A stretch of 64,000 nucleotides of DNA, taken from the NCBI GenBank assembly GCA_018894105.1, contig CM032132.1, forward strand, positions 29,191,379-29,255,378. Direction: 5' to 3'. The DNA is from Jacaranda mimosifolia. Its lineage: Eukaryota; Streptophyta; Magnoliopsida; Lamiales; Bignoniaceae. Positions 22,851 through 35,103 of this stretch are shown one piece after another; position 1 is the stretch's first letter, and every line of letters begins with the position of its first letter. Under the pieces are notes generated by a model that did no database searches, was not told the origin of the DNA, and saw only the letters and a list, made by a program, of their open reading frames with translations. A program made the translations under genes and the position numbers.

Positions 22851-22866
22851 AATGTCCCTACTTCAA
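22851..22866 (-). other. Possible polypurine tract of the Tat element
   Basis: The minus strand reads TTGAAGTAGGGACATT directly before the LTR start. It is purine-rich and correctly placed but not a perfect tract. Next to it, 22867-24110 is non-coding, with TA runs and a (GA)n tract at about 23026-23044. Confidence 0.45.
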
Positions 22867-23002
22867 GGCTTGACGAAGGGGTGCAAATCAATCTCAAAAG
22901 AGATGAGACTTGAAGTATATGAGAACATACATGTACAACATATGAATTTTTAATATATATATACATATTTAAATACATATATATATACCACATGAGTCTT
23001 TA

Positions 23003-23044
<42 letters not shown>

Positions 23045-24115
23045 GGGAGCAAAACCCAGCATCACGCTGCTGTGGCCAAGCTGACTTTTAATTAAAAATT
23101 CCATCCCTCAAATGCATTGCTAATCAATCATTATGTATTTCCTTTTCATCTGCAATTGAAAATTCAATTGTTGTTCCCAATTACTGTTTGAAAAATTCAA
23201 TTGCCGAGTGCCGACCCCGCTACACAAAGCTTGCTACTGCACATAAACCCTCTGCTACTGTAATTTGTAAGGAGTCTCACTCTTGGGTCTTATATATATA
23301 TATATGTATGTAAACAAGTGTGGCCCACCATAAAGATTTAAGTATATTCATTCCTCTCAATTTGCAAGCCAAGAGATAACTCCATCAGGAAAAGGATTCC
23401 AACATAAAGACAATCTTTACTAACATGGCCCACCACTATTCCAAAAGAACAATTTTAACTTCTTCAACTTTGTAAAAAATCCTATTGATGGTGGAGTTTG
23501 TATGCTACTCAGTCAAGAGATCCATCTCATTTAAAATTTGATCCTCCTGGGTTTACTTCAAGCACCAACTTAAATTATTTTCGTGAATTGCATTCAACAA
23601 GACTCCTTTAGCCCACTGAAAGCTATTCAGCACAATTTCTAACTTCTCCTTGATTCCTATCAGAACACTTGTCAGGAAAAAATTGAGGATATTGTTGGTG
23701 CCAATTCACTTATCTCAAAACTCTTATGTTCTAATCAAAATAGAGGACTTTGGTGATCAGTAAAAATGTGAGTCCTACTAGAACACGCAGTGTCAATAGA
23801 CACCTATAAAAACAACTTGATCGAAGGTCAAAAGAACATTGGAAATTAGTTTGCTGATTGCTGGGTATGCTCATTTCCCCTTGCTTGCATTCCTCATTTA
23901 TTTTGTTTATGCATGTTAACTGTTTGACAGATTTCCTCAAAGAACCTAATATCTTTTCATGCTCAGATTTTCAATACGTAAACTATTAAAAGAGTTTCTT
24001 GAATTGTCTATCAGCAATATCGATTGTCCGGATACTTTGAATTGCAACTTCTGTATACTTTTATTTTTTTCTTTTCCTCCTCCTCCTCCTCCTTCTCCTT
24101 CTTCTTCTTCTTCTT

Positions 24116-26992
24116 TTGTTGCTCAATAATTTGATTAACTTTTCTCGTATCCTCGTAGATTGCTCCATTGTTCACTTTAAAGATATTTCATCTACCACCG
24201 GAGTGCAACACTTGATTATTCTTGATGAAGAGAATCAACCTATGGAGAAAGACACACTTTTGACTACTTATAATCTACTTATTGGTAGATACGCAACAAA
24301 GTGGTCAAGATTGACTAACTCACTTCATACCGAGGAGTGGTCCCGGAAGATCAAAACTTTCAAGGTGTGGACTTTAAGGGCACCTCATCATTGTCCTCTA
24401 AACGAACTAATTCATCGTTAACAATCAAACGAATCAATTCTATTTCCAATATTGGGTCATGGCATTATTGAAGGGAAAACCAAGTGGGGAGAAACTCTTC
24501 AATTTGATGGCAAATTCCACTACACCAAGGGATATTGGGAGTGGCCGATGCAAGCACAAGCTGATTGCCGAACAAGTATATGATCCAGTGTATGCTTCAT
24601 TATTTACATATGATAGAAATTTTAAGATTATCAAAGCATTTTTTGAGGCATGGTGTCCACTTACAAATACTCTTTTATCGTTCTTTGGAGAATTATCCAT
24701 ATCGCTATGGGATTTGCACAACTTTGTAGGCCTCCCTATAACATAAATTTTTTATGATTAAGTGATTCCTCGTACTTTGGAGCTTACCGGTGTTGATGAG
24801 ATAGGAAGTAACTTTATCCCCAATTCTTTCAAATATTTATTTCAACCTTATTATTTACTTCAAAGGAGTTCCTATGGAGATCAACTTTCTCAAGTAACTA
24901 TGGAAAAATGGGTAAAGTATTGGTCTTGGAAAGTCATAAAATACCATCAACCACCACAACGCAAGGAGAAAAAGATGGTCTGGCCCAAATCAACTCATAA
25001 TCCTCTTAGCGATTTTGGTGTTCATGGAGAATGGTCCACTCCAGAGGAGGCATTGTTTTTAAAACTCGGAATTCCTGATAACTTGAGAGAAGAAACTTAT
25101 TTGGTGGAATATTTGGCTTGTTGGCTTTGCTCGTTTGTTCTTCCAACCAATGATGTTAATTTAATCACCCTAGCACTTTCAAGATAGAATGCATCATAGC
25201 CACATGTAGGAAGGTAAATCTTGCTATTCCAGTTTTATCCAGAATCTATAATGGTTTAAATAAAATTTCAGGTTCCCCAAGGTTGAGTCATGTCCATTTT
25301 TCTTTTCCCATCCACTTTGTCTATGCTTGGTTGGCGCACTACTTCAAAACATATTGTCCAGTTTGGCAAGGAATGTGTGGCCCAAATATTGTAATCTATT
25401 CCAGCAAAGGAGGCGCAAAATACTATGATCTAAAAGAGGCTTGCAAGAGAATTCAAAAATAGGATTTTGTTTCTTGGACTTGCACCATGATTACTAAAGA
25501 CAAAGGACTTTCATATGTTGATAATGGAAAGGCTAGAGAATTGGAGCAAAAATATTTCATTGCTATTTGCTCAAATTATCTTTCTTTGCGGCAAGGTGAC
25601 TACTTTATTATTGAACCTTATAGTCCTCATCGCTTCAGTCATCAATTTGGATATTATCAAGAAGTTCCTAGAATTCTTGCTCATGACATTTGCACAGCCC
25701 ATTTGAATGAAGGACTTCGCCATTGGCGCTTATGCACTTTGCATAATTCTATGTCTACAGCATGGTTTCCTTGTGTGCCCCCAAATGCAAAAAAAGTCTC
25801 TTCGGATGCTTACAAGAAGTGGTGGAATAAAATTTATGGAGATTACTTTGAGGAAAATTTTGTAAGATTGATCAACATGAGGCCAATCAAAATTTTCCTT
25901 AGGGACAAAGATACTAATAAAGGGGATAGACCATTTGCTAAAGCTATTCAAAATCCTCTCAACCTAGAAGACATCGAGCCTCCAAAAGAAAAGATAAGGA
26001 ATCCTTATTCTTTAGAAATTAGTAGCATTAGTAATGCAGATTGTTATTGGAAAATGCTTAAAAAGGGTCTCAAATCTCCAAAGCCATGTGATCTTTCGCC
26101 AACAGAGAACTTTGCCAAAGAAGTCATTTTCTTTTCTTCATCTTCTTTTTCTTCTTTAAATAAGCCCCATTTTGGTCATTTGCTAACTCAAATCATGTAA
26201 CATTTCAATTGGAAAATGAAATTATTAATGTTGATGAAGATGAGACATCCCAAAATGGCCGAGGATTAATCATGAGACCTAACTTGTTGGCCATGAGCGC
26301 TCCAATTGACATAATCATGCAAAATGAGGTACTCCACAGTATGAAAACTAGACAACCATCTCCTTCTGCTCTAGTTTCAATATTTGAGGGTGAAAATTTT
26401 GTATTTAATCATCAAAAAGAATATTTTCAAATGTTGTGGGATGGCCTTTGCAAGAGAAATAGTAAATACTCCACTTGATTCCATCTCATCTATCAAAGAT
26501 AGTGTTCAATTTGTGCTTGAATCAATTAGGAACTTCAGCAAATTTGACATCTTCAATGTGGAAGAATTATTGCAAGTATTGTTTGACAAGGCCAAAGCTT
26601 ATGATGAAGCAAAGTCAGCATCTTTTGAGAAAGCATCCAATGAAATTCTTGCACAACAACTAGATGAGGCCAAAAGTCGTCTCCATAATGCTCAAACTAG
26701 AGAAAGCAAATAAATGAACTAAATTCAATCCACCCAAGAAGAGATAGAATGTGCTGGGAAGGAGCTTGATAATTTGAAGGAATGCAAGAAGAATTTGACT
26801 TCGTCATTGAAATATTAACAACAACTTCTTCAAAGTGCTCAAGCTGAAATTCATGAGATTGAAGAGGAAATTGTTGCTATCATGAGTACTCCTCCATTGA
26901 GTAATAAAGTAGTTGACAATTTGCAAACTTCAATGGAACACTTGGAGGCTGTTAAGGAATAATTGAAGAACTTGAGTCCTTTTACTTGAAAT
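24116..26992 (+). pseudogene. Plant mobile domain (PMD) protein gene relic, antisense inside the Tat element
   Basis: The frame set runs opposite to gag-pol. The N-terminal part has HLIILDEENQPMEKD and TLRAPHHCPLNELIHR. Then come FDGKFHYTKGYWEW, VYDPVYASLFTYDRNFKI, AFFEAWCPLTNTLLSFFGEL and SISLWDLHNFVGLPI. These are hallmark blocks of the PMD (aminotransferase-like, plant mobile domain) family. Later blocks FPIHFVYAWLAHYFKTYCPV, GGAKYYDLKEACKRIQK and FIIEPYSPHRFSHQFGYYQE also fit. The C-terminal part (26400-26990) is rich in Glu, Lys and Leu and predicts a coiled coil. Several stops and at least three frameshifts (near 24540, 25190 and 26455) show decay. By family, PMD proteins of the MAIN/MAIL type act in the nucleus in gene silencing and genome stability, and PMDs also occur in transposons. 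A role here is unproven. Confidence 0.85.
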
Positions 26993-27117
26993 TTGTTTAG
27001 AACCTTTTGCACCCCCTCCCCCCTTTTAATAAACTATGTTGCATTTATTTATTTATATATATATATATATTTTAAATTACATAATAATTTTTTTTATCTT
27101 GCAATCTTTTGATTTTT

Positions 27118-28022
27118 TTTTAAACTAAAAACTCAAACAACTAACTTTTATTTATTTATTTTTATTCAACAAACTAACTTACTCAAACAACTAAAACTCT
27201 TTTTTCTTTTTTCTTTTTAAAACTTAACAAACTAAAAACTCAAACTTAATAAAAACAATTAAACCATTTTATTTTTTAAGAAAACTTAACAAATTAAAAA
27301 AACTCAAACTTAATAAAAACAATTAAACTTCTAAAAACTCAAACTTAATAAAAACAACTAAACTACTTTTTTTTTTACTCAACAAACTAATTAACTCAAA
27401 CAACTAAAACTTTTTTTTTTTTTTAAATTTAACAAACTAAAAACTCAAACTTAATAAAAAATAATTAAACTATTCTTTTTTTTTCCTCAACAAACTAATT
27501 AACTCAAACAATTAATTTTTTTTTTAAATTTAACAAACTACAACTTAATAAAAATAATTAAACTACTAAAAACTCAAACTTAATAAAAATAGCTAAACTA
27601 TTTTTTTATTCAACAATCTAATTAACTCAAACAACTAAAACTTTTTTTCCCTTAAACTTAACAAACTAAAACTAAAACTTAATTAAAAAATTAAACTATT
27701 TTATTTTATTCAACAAACTAATTAACTCAGACAACTAAAATATATATTTTTTTAATTTAACAAATTAAAACTTAATAAAAACAGTTAAACTACTAAAAAC
27801 TCAAACTTAATAAAAACAACTAAACTTTTTTTTAACAAGCTAATTAACTCAAACAACTAAATTTTTTTTTCCTTAAACTTAACAAACTAAAAACTTAAAC
27901 TTAATGAAAAAAACAATTAAACTACTTTTTTTTTACTCAACAAACTAATTAACTTAAACAACTAAAACTTTTTTTTTCTTAACTAAAAACTCAAACTTAA
28001 TAAAAAAACAACTAAACTACTT
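27118..28022. repeat. AT-rich minisatellite, units of about 100-125 bp
   Basis: Repeated blocks CAACAAACTAATTAACTCAA and AAACTCAAACTTAATAAAAA alternate with T-runs. The CAACAAACTAA block starts at about 27168, 27380, 27488, 27611, 27711, 27834 and 27938. The array sits between the end of pol and the antisense PMD gene. 28061-28540 beyond it is the non-coding or degenerate end of the integrase region. Confidence 0.85.
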
Positions 28023-28765
28023 TTCTTTTTTTATGAAATAAAGGAAAAAATATAATTTAAAATAAACTCATGATTGAACTTAGAGAATATCTAAGATGCC
28101 TACGTACCCAATAAAGGAATCAAGTCATAATGTAGTTCAAAGAAAACATCATTTTAGAGGAGGTTCCATTCATAGTTTATACTCATGGGGGCCAGGAGTA
28201 TCCATTGCTTAACCGCCTTGGACTAGGTGGGGTATTTAATATTTTAACCACATAAAATACCTTTTGTGGGGTAAGTTAGTAGTTTAACCACATGCACTAC
28301 CTTTGGTGGAGTAAGTTAGCAATCTTAACCACATGTACTACCTTTGGTGGGTACCGTTCATAGTTTGTACTCATGCAGGACAAAAGTAACATGCAGTTTA
28401 GGTTCGTGCATCAAGGAGCATTCTGCCAACTTTATTCATAGTAGCGCTTCAAGAATTTCCCATTTATATGGCCAACTCTTAATTCATCTTCTGCAACCAA
28501 CTAATATGCACCATTTGAATAGTCTTCTTTGACAATGTAAGGACCATCCCATTTTGATATGAACTTATTCCCAGTTCGATAAGTCATGATGATGGGCCTT
28601 TTCACAGTGAGCACCAAATCTCTAATTTGAAAAGATTGTGATCGCACATTCTTGTTAAATGCTCTCGAGAGCGTAGCTTGATGACACTAAAGTCTTTGTT
28701 GTGCTTCCAACCTTTTCTCATCAAGGGCCTCCAATTCTTCAAGACGTAAGCGCGCATTTTCTTCC

Positions 28766-29519
28766 TTAGTCAATCCTTCTTGTATGGCTATCCTTAGTGA
28801 AGAAATGTGATGCTCGAGGTAAAACAACTTCAACACCATAAACCAATAAATACGGAGTTGCTTGTGTAGGTGTTCTATGAGTAGTTCGATATGCTAATAA
28901 AGCTTCTCCAATCCTTTTGTGCCAATCCCTCTTTGACTTTGAGACTACTTTCTTCAGCAAATTACACATAGTATTATTGAATGCCATAGCAAGACCATTA
29001 GCTGAGGCATAGTACATTTAAGATTTCCTCTGCTTAAAATTGAACTTCTGACAAAGTTTATCTATCAGACTATTATAAAAAAGCTTTCCATTATCATTGA
29101 TTATGTATCGAGGAACCCCATAGCGATATATAATGTTAATGTGGATAAAGTCAGCAACATTTTCCTTCATTACTTCTTTGAAGGGTATTACTTTAGCATG
29201 CTTAGAGAAATAGTCTGTTCCAACCAATATATACAAGTGCCTAGAAAAAGACTTTGTTATGGTTCCAACCATATCTAATCCCTAAGCATCAAATGGCCAT
29301 GAAACAACAGTCGGATGCAATGGCTTGGGTGGTTGGTAAATAAAATTTGCATGAAATTGGTAAGCTTGACATCTTTGTGCATAGTCCATGCAATCTTTCA
29401 CCCTTGTTGGCTAGTAGTAGCCCATTCTTTTTATTCGAAAATGTAATTTTGGACCTGACTAGTGAACGCCACAAACTCTGGAATAAGTTTCCTCCATAGC
29501 TTGGATAGCTTATCATCAC
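28766..29519 (-). pseudogene. Integrase relic of the Tat element
   Basis: Three consecutive frames cover the core. Conserved pieces are VGTDYFSKHAKVIPFKEV (first Asp), YGVPRYIINDNGK (second Asp) and SANGLAMAFNNTMCNLLKK. In the last, the catalytic Glu of the usual GLAEAFN block is Met. LLAYRTTHRTPTQATPY and LVYGVEVVLP follow. It would insert the cDNA into the host genome if intact. Stops at 29018 and 29289 and the lost Glu make it inactive. Confidence 0.88.
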
Positions 29520-29939
29520 TTAAACATCTCAAAAAGACTCCATCAAATGATTCCCTATAAGGTACACCTTTGTAATAAATGAAGTGATCCACACGACGTC
29601 GGATATCAACTCTTTAGCATGGATTATCAAGTAACTTCTCGTACCTCAAATACTCAATGATTGGTTGGCGCTAATCTTCTTTTTCTATCTCAAATGCTTG
29701 AACAACATTGCTTTAACCTTCTTCATAATCCTCATTCTAAAAAATTAGCGATACAACCCAACTTTCACATAATGGAATTTGCACTTCATTTTCAGGTATA
29801 GCAAGTGAAGTGGCTAATTTAGCTAATCCATTAGCTTGCTTGTTTTCTTTCCTTGGCACATGTTCAATTTCTACATCCCCAAGCCATCCAATGAGTCTTT
29901 TTGCATAATTAAAGTATGGGAGTAATTCAAGCTCTTGAC

Positions 29940-30281
29940 TTCATATGATCCAAGCAACTGGTTGACCACCGACTTAGAATCTCTATCAACTTTAAGGTAC
30001 AACTATTTTATGTCAACCGCCATCTCCAGCCCAAGAATAAGAGCTTGATATTCAGCAACATTGTTGGAACAATTTTCAGTTAAAGTGAAGGAATATGGTA
30101 ATACTTCATCATTTGATGTGATGAATACCACTCCAGCACTAGCTCCTTCTCTGTGATATGCTTTATCAAAGTACATCTTCGAAGGAGGTGTAATTTCATC
30201 TACCAAAACATCTTCATCATGTAGGTCATTAGATAATTTGCACTCTGCAAAGATGGGATGGTAAGCCAAGAAGTAAGCCAA
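29940..30281 (-). pseudogene. Second (archaeal-like) RNase H domain of the Tat element
   Basis: The frame begins MAYFLAYHPIF and contains MYFDKAYHREGASAGVVF, VLPYSFTLTENCSNNVAEYQ and ALILGLEMA. This is the additional RNase H that Tat-lineage elements carry after the retroviral-type one. The first Asp and the Glu of the AEY block are present, but the frame ends at 30003. Confidence 0.85.
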
Positions 30282-30344
30282 AACTTGCCCTTTTACTGCC
30301 TTCTACGGAACATAGATAATCTCAAACTATTACAATTGAAGGTA

Positions 30345-31856
30345 CTATCTTGCAAGTCTATCAGAGAGGATAGGTTTTGACATAACGTATTTTAGTGGAT
30401 TTTCTTTTGAGACAAGACGAATAGTATGTGCTTGAAAGTAATGCTTCAACTTTTGAATTGTAAAAATTAGAGCCAAGCATATTTTCTCAATTGGCAAGTA
30501 TTTCACCTCATTTGGCATCATCATCCTGCTCAAGTAGTACAAGGCATTTTTATTTCCTTTATCATTCTCATGTGCCAATAAAGCTCCAACGGAATGTTCT
30601 TGAGCAGCAATATAAAGAATTAGTGGACGTCCAGTTACTAGTGCAACCAACACAGGAGGCCGCATCAGATAAGTTTTTAGGTTCTTAAAAGTATTACTAC
30701 ATGTTTCATCCCACTCAAATAGAATGCCTTTCTTCAGAGACGGCTGAATGGTTGACGTCTACCAGCTAAATTTGATATAAATCTCCATAAATAAGTTAAC
30801 TTTCCTTGCAAACTTGTGAGTTCATGGATGTCTCAAGGTTCAGGCATTTTCAGAATTGCATCAATCTTTGCTTGCTAAATTTCTATGCCTCGATGACGAA
30901 CAATGAATCCCAAAAATTTCCTCTATATAACACCAAATGCACATTTTCATGGGTTCATTTCGAGTTGATATTTTCTCAGGCGCTCAAAGACTTGTCTCAA
31001 ATCTTGGACGTGATCTTCTCACCTTTTGGACTTGACAACCACGCCATCAATATAACATTCAATATTCTTGTGAAGCACATCATATCTTTTACATAGCTCT
31101 TTGATATGTGGCACCGCCATCACTTTATAGAAGTATATACCCTTAGGAGTATGAAACGCCATCAACTCCTCATCTTTTGTGACATATGTAATTGATTATA
31201 CTCAGATGATCCATCCATAATGATAGTGCTTCATGCCCTGTGGTAGCATCAATCATGGGTTCTGCAATGGACAATGGAAAATCATCCTTAGGACAAGCAC
31301 TATTCAAGTCTCTAAAGTCAACACAAACTCAAATTTGGCCATTTTTCTTTCTTACCAGGACAATGCTGGAAATCCTTGTTGGATACTTAACTTCTCGAAT
31401 GAACCTAAGCTCGATGAGCTTGTTTACTTCAGCTTCAATTAAAGGAACCAATTCTGGGTGAAAACGCCGTTGAGCTTGTTTGACTTGTCGAATTCCTTTC
31501 TTTACTAATAGATAATGGACTGCTACCTTTGGATCTAATCCAAGCATCACTCGGTACAACCATGCAAACACATCTTTGAATTCATGTAATAACTCAATAT
31601 ATATTTCTTCTTCCTTAGTAGTCAACGAAGAACTAATGTAAATAGGCTGAGGGTCATTAGCATCACCTAAATTGATCATTTTCAATTCATTTACAGTGGC
31701 CTTAACACCTTCTTCAAACTCGTGAGGAGCATTTTTAGCATCTTTTTCTTCAATTAAAAATTCTTCACTCAAAGTAATATGGTATGCTGGCGCAATATCC
31801 TCTTCCACGAGCTCAATCTTCTTGAATTCCATACATGCCCTTGTTTGTCCATCCAT
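30345..31856 (-). pseudogene. Reverse transcriptase and first RNase H relic of the Tat element
   Basis: The RT N-terminal block has HEFKDVFAWLYRVMLGLD, VKQAQRRFHPELVPLIEAEV, FIREVKYPT and VRKKNGQI (31856-31329). Further on, in other frames, the catalytic box reads ECYIDGVVVKSK (about 31065-31030), where YIDD is expected, so one Asp is Gly. The RNase H region (30665-30345) shows LYIAAQEHSVGALLAHE, ALYYLSRM, PIEKICLALIF and HTIRLVSKENPLKYVMSKP. Stops and frameshifts are frequent between 31300 and 30700. Confidence 0.88.
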
Positions 31857-32974
31857 TCTTCTTATATGGACTATCTACATGACGCCAACTTTCTCACTTA
31901 TGTAACCATTGCTAGCAAGCTTGGAGATTTGCTTGAAAAGATTATCTATAGCATTTTAACGAGTTTGCTGACTATTATTATCAACAATATGATATGAAGA
32001 GGCTACACTTTCTCTATAGCCTTCTTCGTCCATTTGAGTTCGTGTGAAGATAATGGTTTGTAGTTTAACCTTCAAATTTCTACCACATGATATATTTAAA
32101 ATAGAGCATTGCTTCATGTGTGAAGGAATTGAATTCCTAAACTTTTTCGGCTCGCTAACCCACTTCAAGTACTTTGGCATTTTGGATTAATTCAATCTCT
32201 GATTATAGGTTCTTTTATGCCACCACTTTTTGAGTCTATCAAAAATTGAGATTCGCGGGACTTTTTTCCCATTTTCATTGAAAATATCATTTGTTGAGGA
32301 AAGTTCCTCTCCAACTATATGATTAGTATTGGCTCTCCAAATTGCAATGTGATATGATTTTGAGGAACAAATCCTAGTCTTTTTTGAAAGCTTCGAACAC
32401 CATGAACTTTTTCCTTCAACATCTTTTAGATAGTATTAAGTCCATACGTTTGCTTTCCAGAAGCCTTAGGAAGGAATTTTCCCAAAATAAAACATTCTTA
32501 TGGATTATATTCGGCTTAGTTTATAAGATTTTGGATCAAAGTAATTTTCATTTTGAAGATGCAGAGATTCTCCATGTTCCTTCTCGACTCCTTGAGTTGC
32601 GCAAACAAACCCTTTCAGCAGGTAAGGGGATGGTTTCTTCACATTAAGCTTAGTTAGAGGAAATTCAATTCTTTCAATGATTCAGATCCTACTAGAGGTG
32701 ACTCTTTCTTTATGTGATCTTTACCGCTGCATGCTAGAGTCAAGTCTTTAATTTTGTTTCCTTCATCAAGATCATCTTGTTGCCTGTATTCCTCTTATTC
32801 TTTAGCCTTGGCAGTTTTCATACTTTTGGTGTAGTATTTGGCATCTGCTAAGTGTGATTTAACTTTAGTGAAAGGTTTTCTATCTCCAAGCACTTTCTTT
32901 GCCATACCTTCTCGACAATACTTGAAACATTGGTGCCAAGTAGAGGTAACTACACCATTTTTATGTAATCAAGT

Positions 32975-33559
32975 TTAGCCTAAAAGTATATTGTATAATG
33001 TCTTGGCATCTATGACATGAAATAATGTCATTGACAACATATCATCCATTAGTAGCTTTATCATTACTATTCTAAGAGCCATTTTCCCTCTTCGACTGAA
33101 CCCTTGGATCATCAAGCGACTATTTGTCAATTCATCTGTAGAGATTCCTAAATCCTTCATCACATGCAATGGCAAAATATTAACTACAAAGCCTCCATCA
33201 ATCAAAATTCTATCTATTTTCTGCTCACGAGCATAGCTAGTTACAAACAGTGGCCTATTGTGGGGGTTAGAGCTAAGAAACAAGTATTCATCAATGAAAG
33301 TTATTGCTGACATACACTCCTCAATTACATCATGATTTTCTTCATAAGATAAGCATGCTTCACTAGAGGAGATCTTTTCTTCACCCATCATGTAACACAT
33401 AATGTCACTATCGTGATCACCAAGTACATCATTTTCAATCCTGATAGTAGCATGATTTGAGGCAGCAATATCTTTCTCAAGTGAGATTTTCCCTTGTTTA
33501 GCCAATTGCATCACTTTATTTTTTAATACGAAGCAATCATGAATTGGGTGACCCACCAA
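32975..33559 (-). pseudogene. Retropepsin-like protease region of the Tat element
   Basis: A 194-residue frame begins MVGHPIHDCFVLKNKVMQLA, resembling the single-knuckle region after gag in this lineage. It contains RILIDGGFVVNILPLHVM (the D-x-G active-site block) and ends VIDAKTLYNILLG. The linker between it and RT (32974-31857) has only broken frames. Confidence 0.8.
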
Positions 33560-33619
33560 CTGATGGTACTAGCAATACTTTGGGTCATCAATTTTCCTAG
33601 CTTCTTCAGCTCACTTCAT

Positions 33620-34966
33620 TTAAGGTAATTCGATGAGATTTGCATTTAGCAAATCATCAAATATTCTAGAGACATCAAAATCGAGGAATGGGTATGTCTT
33701 AGCCTGCATATCCTTTAAAGTTAATTTTCTTTGTCCTCTTTCTTGGGAGACATCGTTCTTTTCATCCTTTGTGCTTTTTGACTTTGTACGAAACTTGATG
33801 GGTGTTACATTCACCGTCATAACTTTTTTACTTTGCGTCTTAGCGAGAGGTTTGGCCCCTTTCTTTAATTCTTGCTTTTCCTTAGACTTATATGGCTCCT
33901 GAATTGGTGTCTCTTCTACTCCACTAGCAAACATGCTTAACTCCATATCATTGGCTCGAGTATCCAACTCTTCAAATGTTTTGGGCTGAATTCCTTACAG
34001 CATATATCAGAGTCCCCAATGCATCATTTGAATGCACATCTCGATGGCTGAAGCCTCAGACAATCGGTCTTTACAATTAAAGCTTAAGTTTCTCCAGTGA
34101 TTGATGTAGTCAATGACTGGTTCTTCTTTCCATTTGTGAGAATTTGTAAGTTCAATCATACTAACCATCCTTCGAGTACTGTAAATTGAGAAATTCTTGC
34201 TCCAATTGCCCCCAACTATCAATTAAGCATACTTCTAGGTCAGTGTACCAATCGAAAGCATTGCCTTTCAAAGATGAACAAACTGCTTAACTAGGTGATC
34301 TCCATATGTCCCAGCATTATTACAAGTTTCAATGAAATGAGCCACATGCTGTTTTGGATTGCCTTTGCCTTCAAATTGCTAAAATTTTGGTGGCTGATAA
34401 CCAGTTGACATCTTTAAGTTGTCAGGCCTTTGAGTATATGGCTTGGAATAAGTCATAAATGACTTAGAGCTTCCTTCAAGCTTGTCCTTGATAGTTCCCA
34501 TGATAAACTCCCTCAGCTGGTCAATAGGAATTAGTCCATCGGTGGAAACTTGCAATTCCTTTGCTGCAGGCTGTTCATTTTCAACTGGCTGTCTCTTTGT
34601 AGATGCTTCACCTTTATCTTGATCCTCTATTTGTTTCTCCATCGTCTCAGCATTATCCATCTTGTTCATTAACTTGGAGATTTGAGAATCCGGCTCTTGG
34701 ACATGCTTTGCTAGTCCTTTAATAATCTTCGTCAAATTAACAATTTGTTCTTCAAAAGTTGTAGCACTTGTCACCATCACTAGCGCTATGCTTGAGGAAC
34801 TTGAGGTTGAGTGAGGAGTGAATGCTGTTGATTTTTCTTTTGAGTCTCCACCACCTTCATTAGTATCAATAGCATGCAGTAATGTCTTTTCCATAGCTTC
34901 AAGTGAAGGATTTACCTCCAAAGATGATTGCGACTTTTTTTGATATACTCCTTGTGGTGACGCCAA
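33620..34966 (-). pseudogene. Gag relic of the Tat element
   Basis: The N-terminal frame (34966-34379) begins MASPQGVYQKKSQ and contains a long charged/coiled section, then LREFIMGTIKDKLEGSSKSF, YSKPYTQRPDNLKMSTGY and QPPKF. The core frame (34222-34007) has RRMVSMIELTNSHKWKEEP, VIDYINHWRNLSFNCKDRLS and EASAIEMCIQ. A basic C-terminal frame (33967-33620) follows. The order is that of the Tat-type capsid protein. Two stops separate the frames. Confidence 0.88.
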
Positions 34967-35080
34967 CCCTTTTTACTGTAGCATTTATGAAATTTGAGAT
35001 AATCATTTTCAATGCAGCAGTCTTCTTAGTGGCCATGATACTTCAATCTTGATGAAGAAAAGAGATGAGAGGCAGAGATG

Positions 35081-35099
35081 GTCCCACTGGGCGTGCCAA
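35081..35099 (-). other. Primer-binding site of the Tat element
   Basis: The minus strand reads TGGCACGCCCAGTGGGACC a few bases after the 5' LTR. It starts with the TGG that pairs with a tRNA CCA end. The tRNA was not identified. Confidence 0.6.
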
Positions 35100-35103
35100 A
35101 ATT

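Noticed and set aside
27118..28022. Repeat array considered as a CRISPR-like array
   Set aside because: Units are AT-rich, adjacent and of unequal length without unique spacers. The context is a plant retrotransposon.
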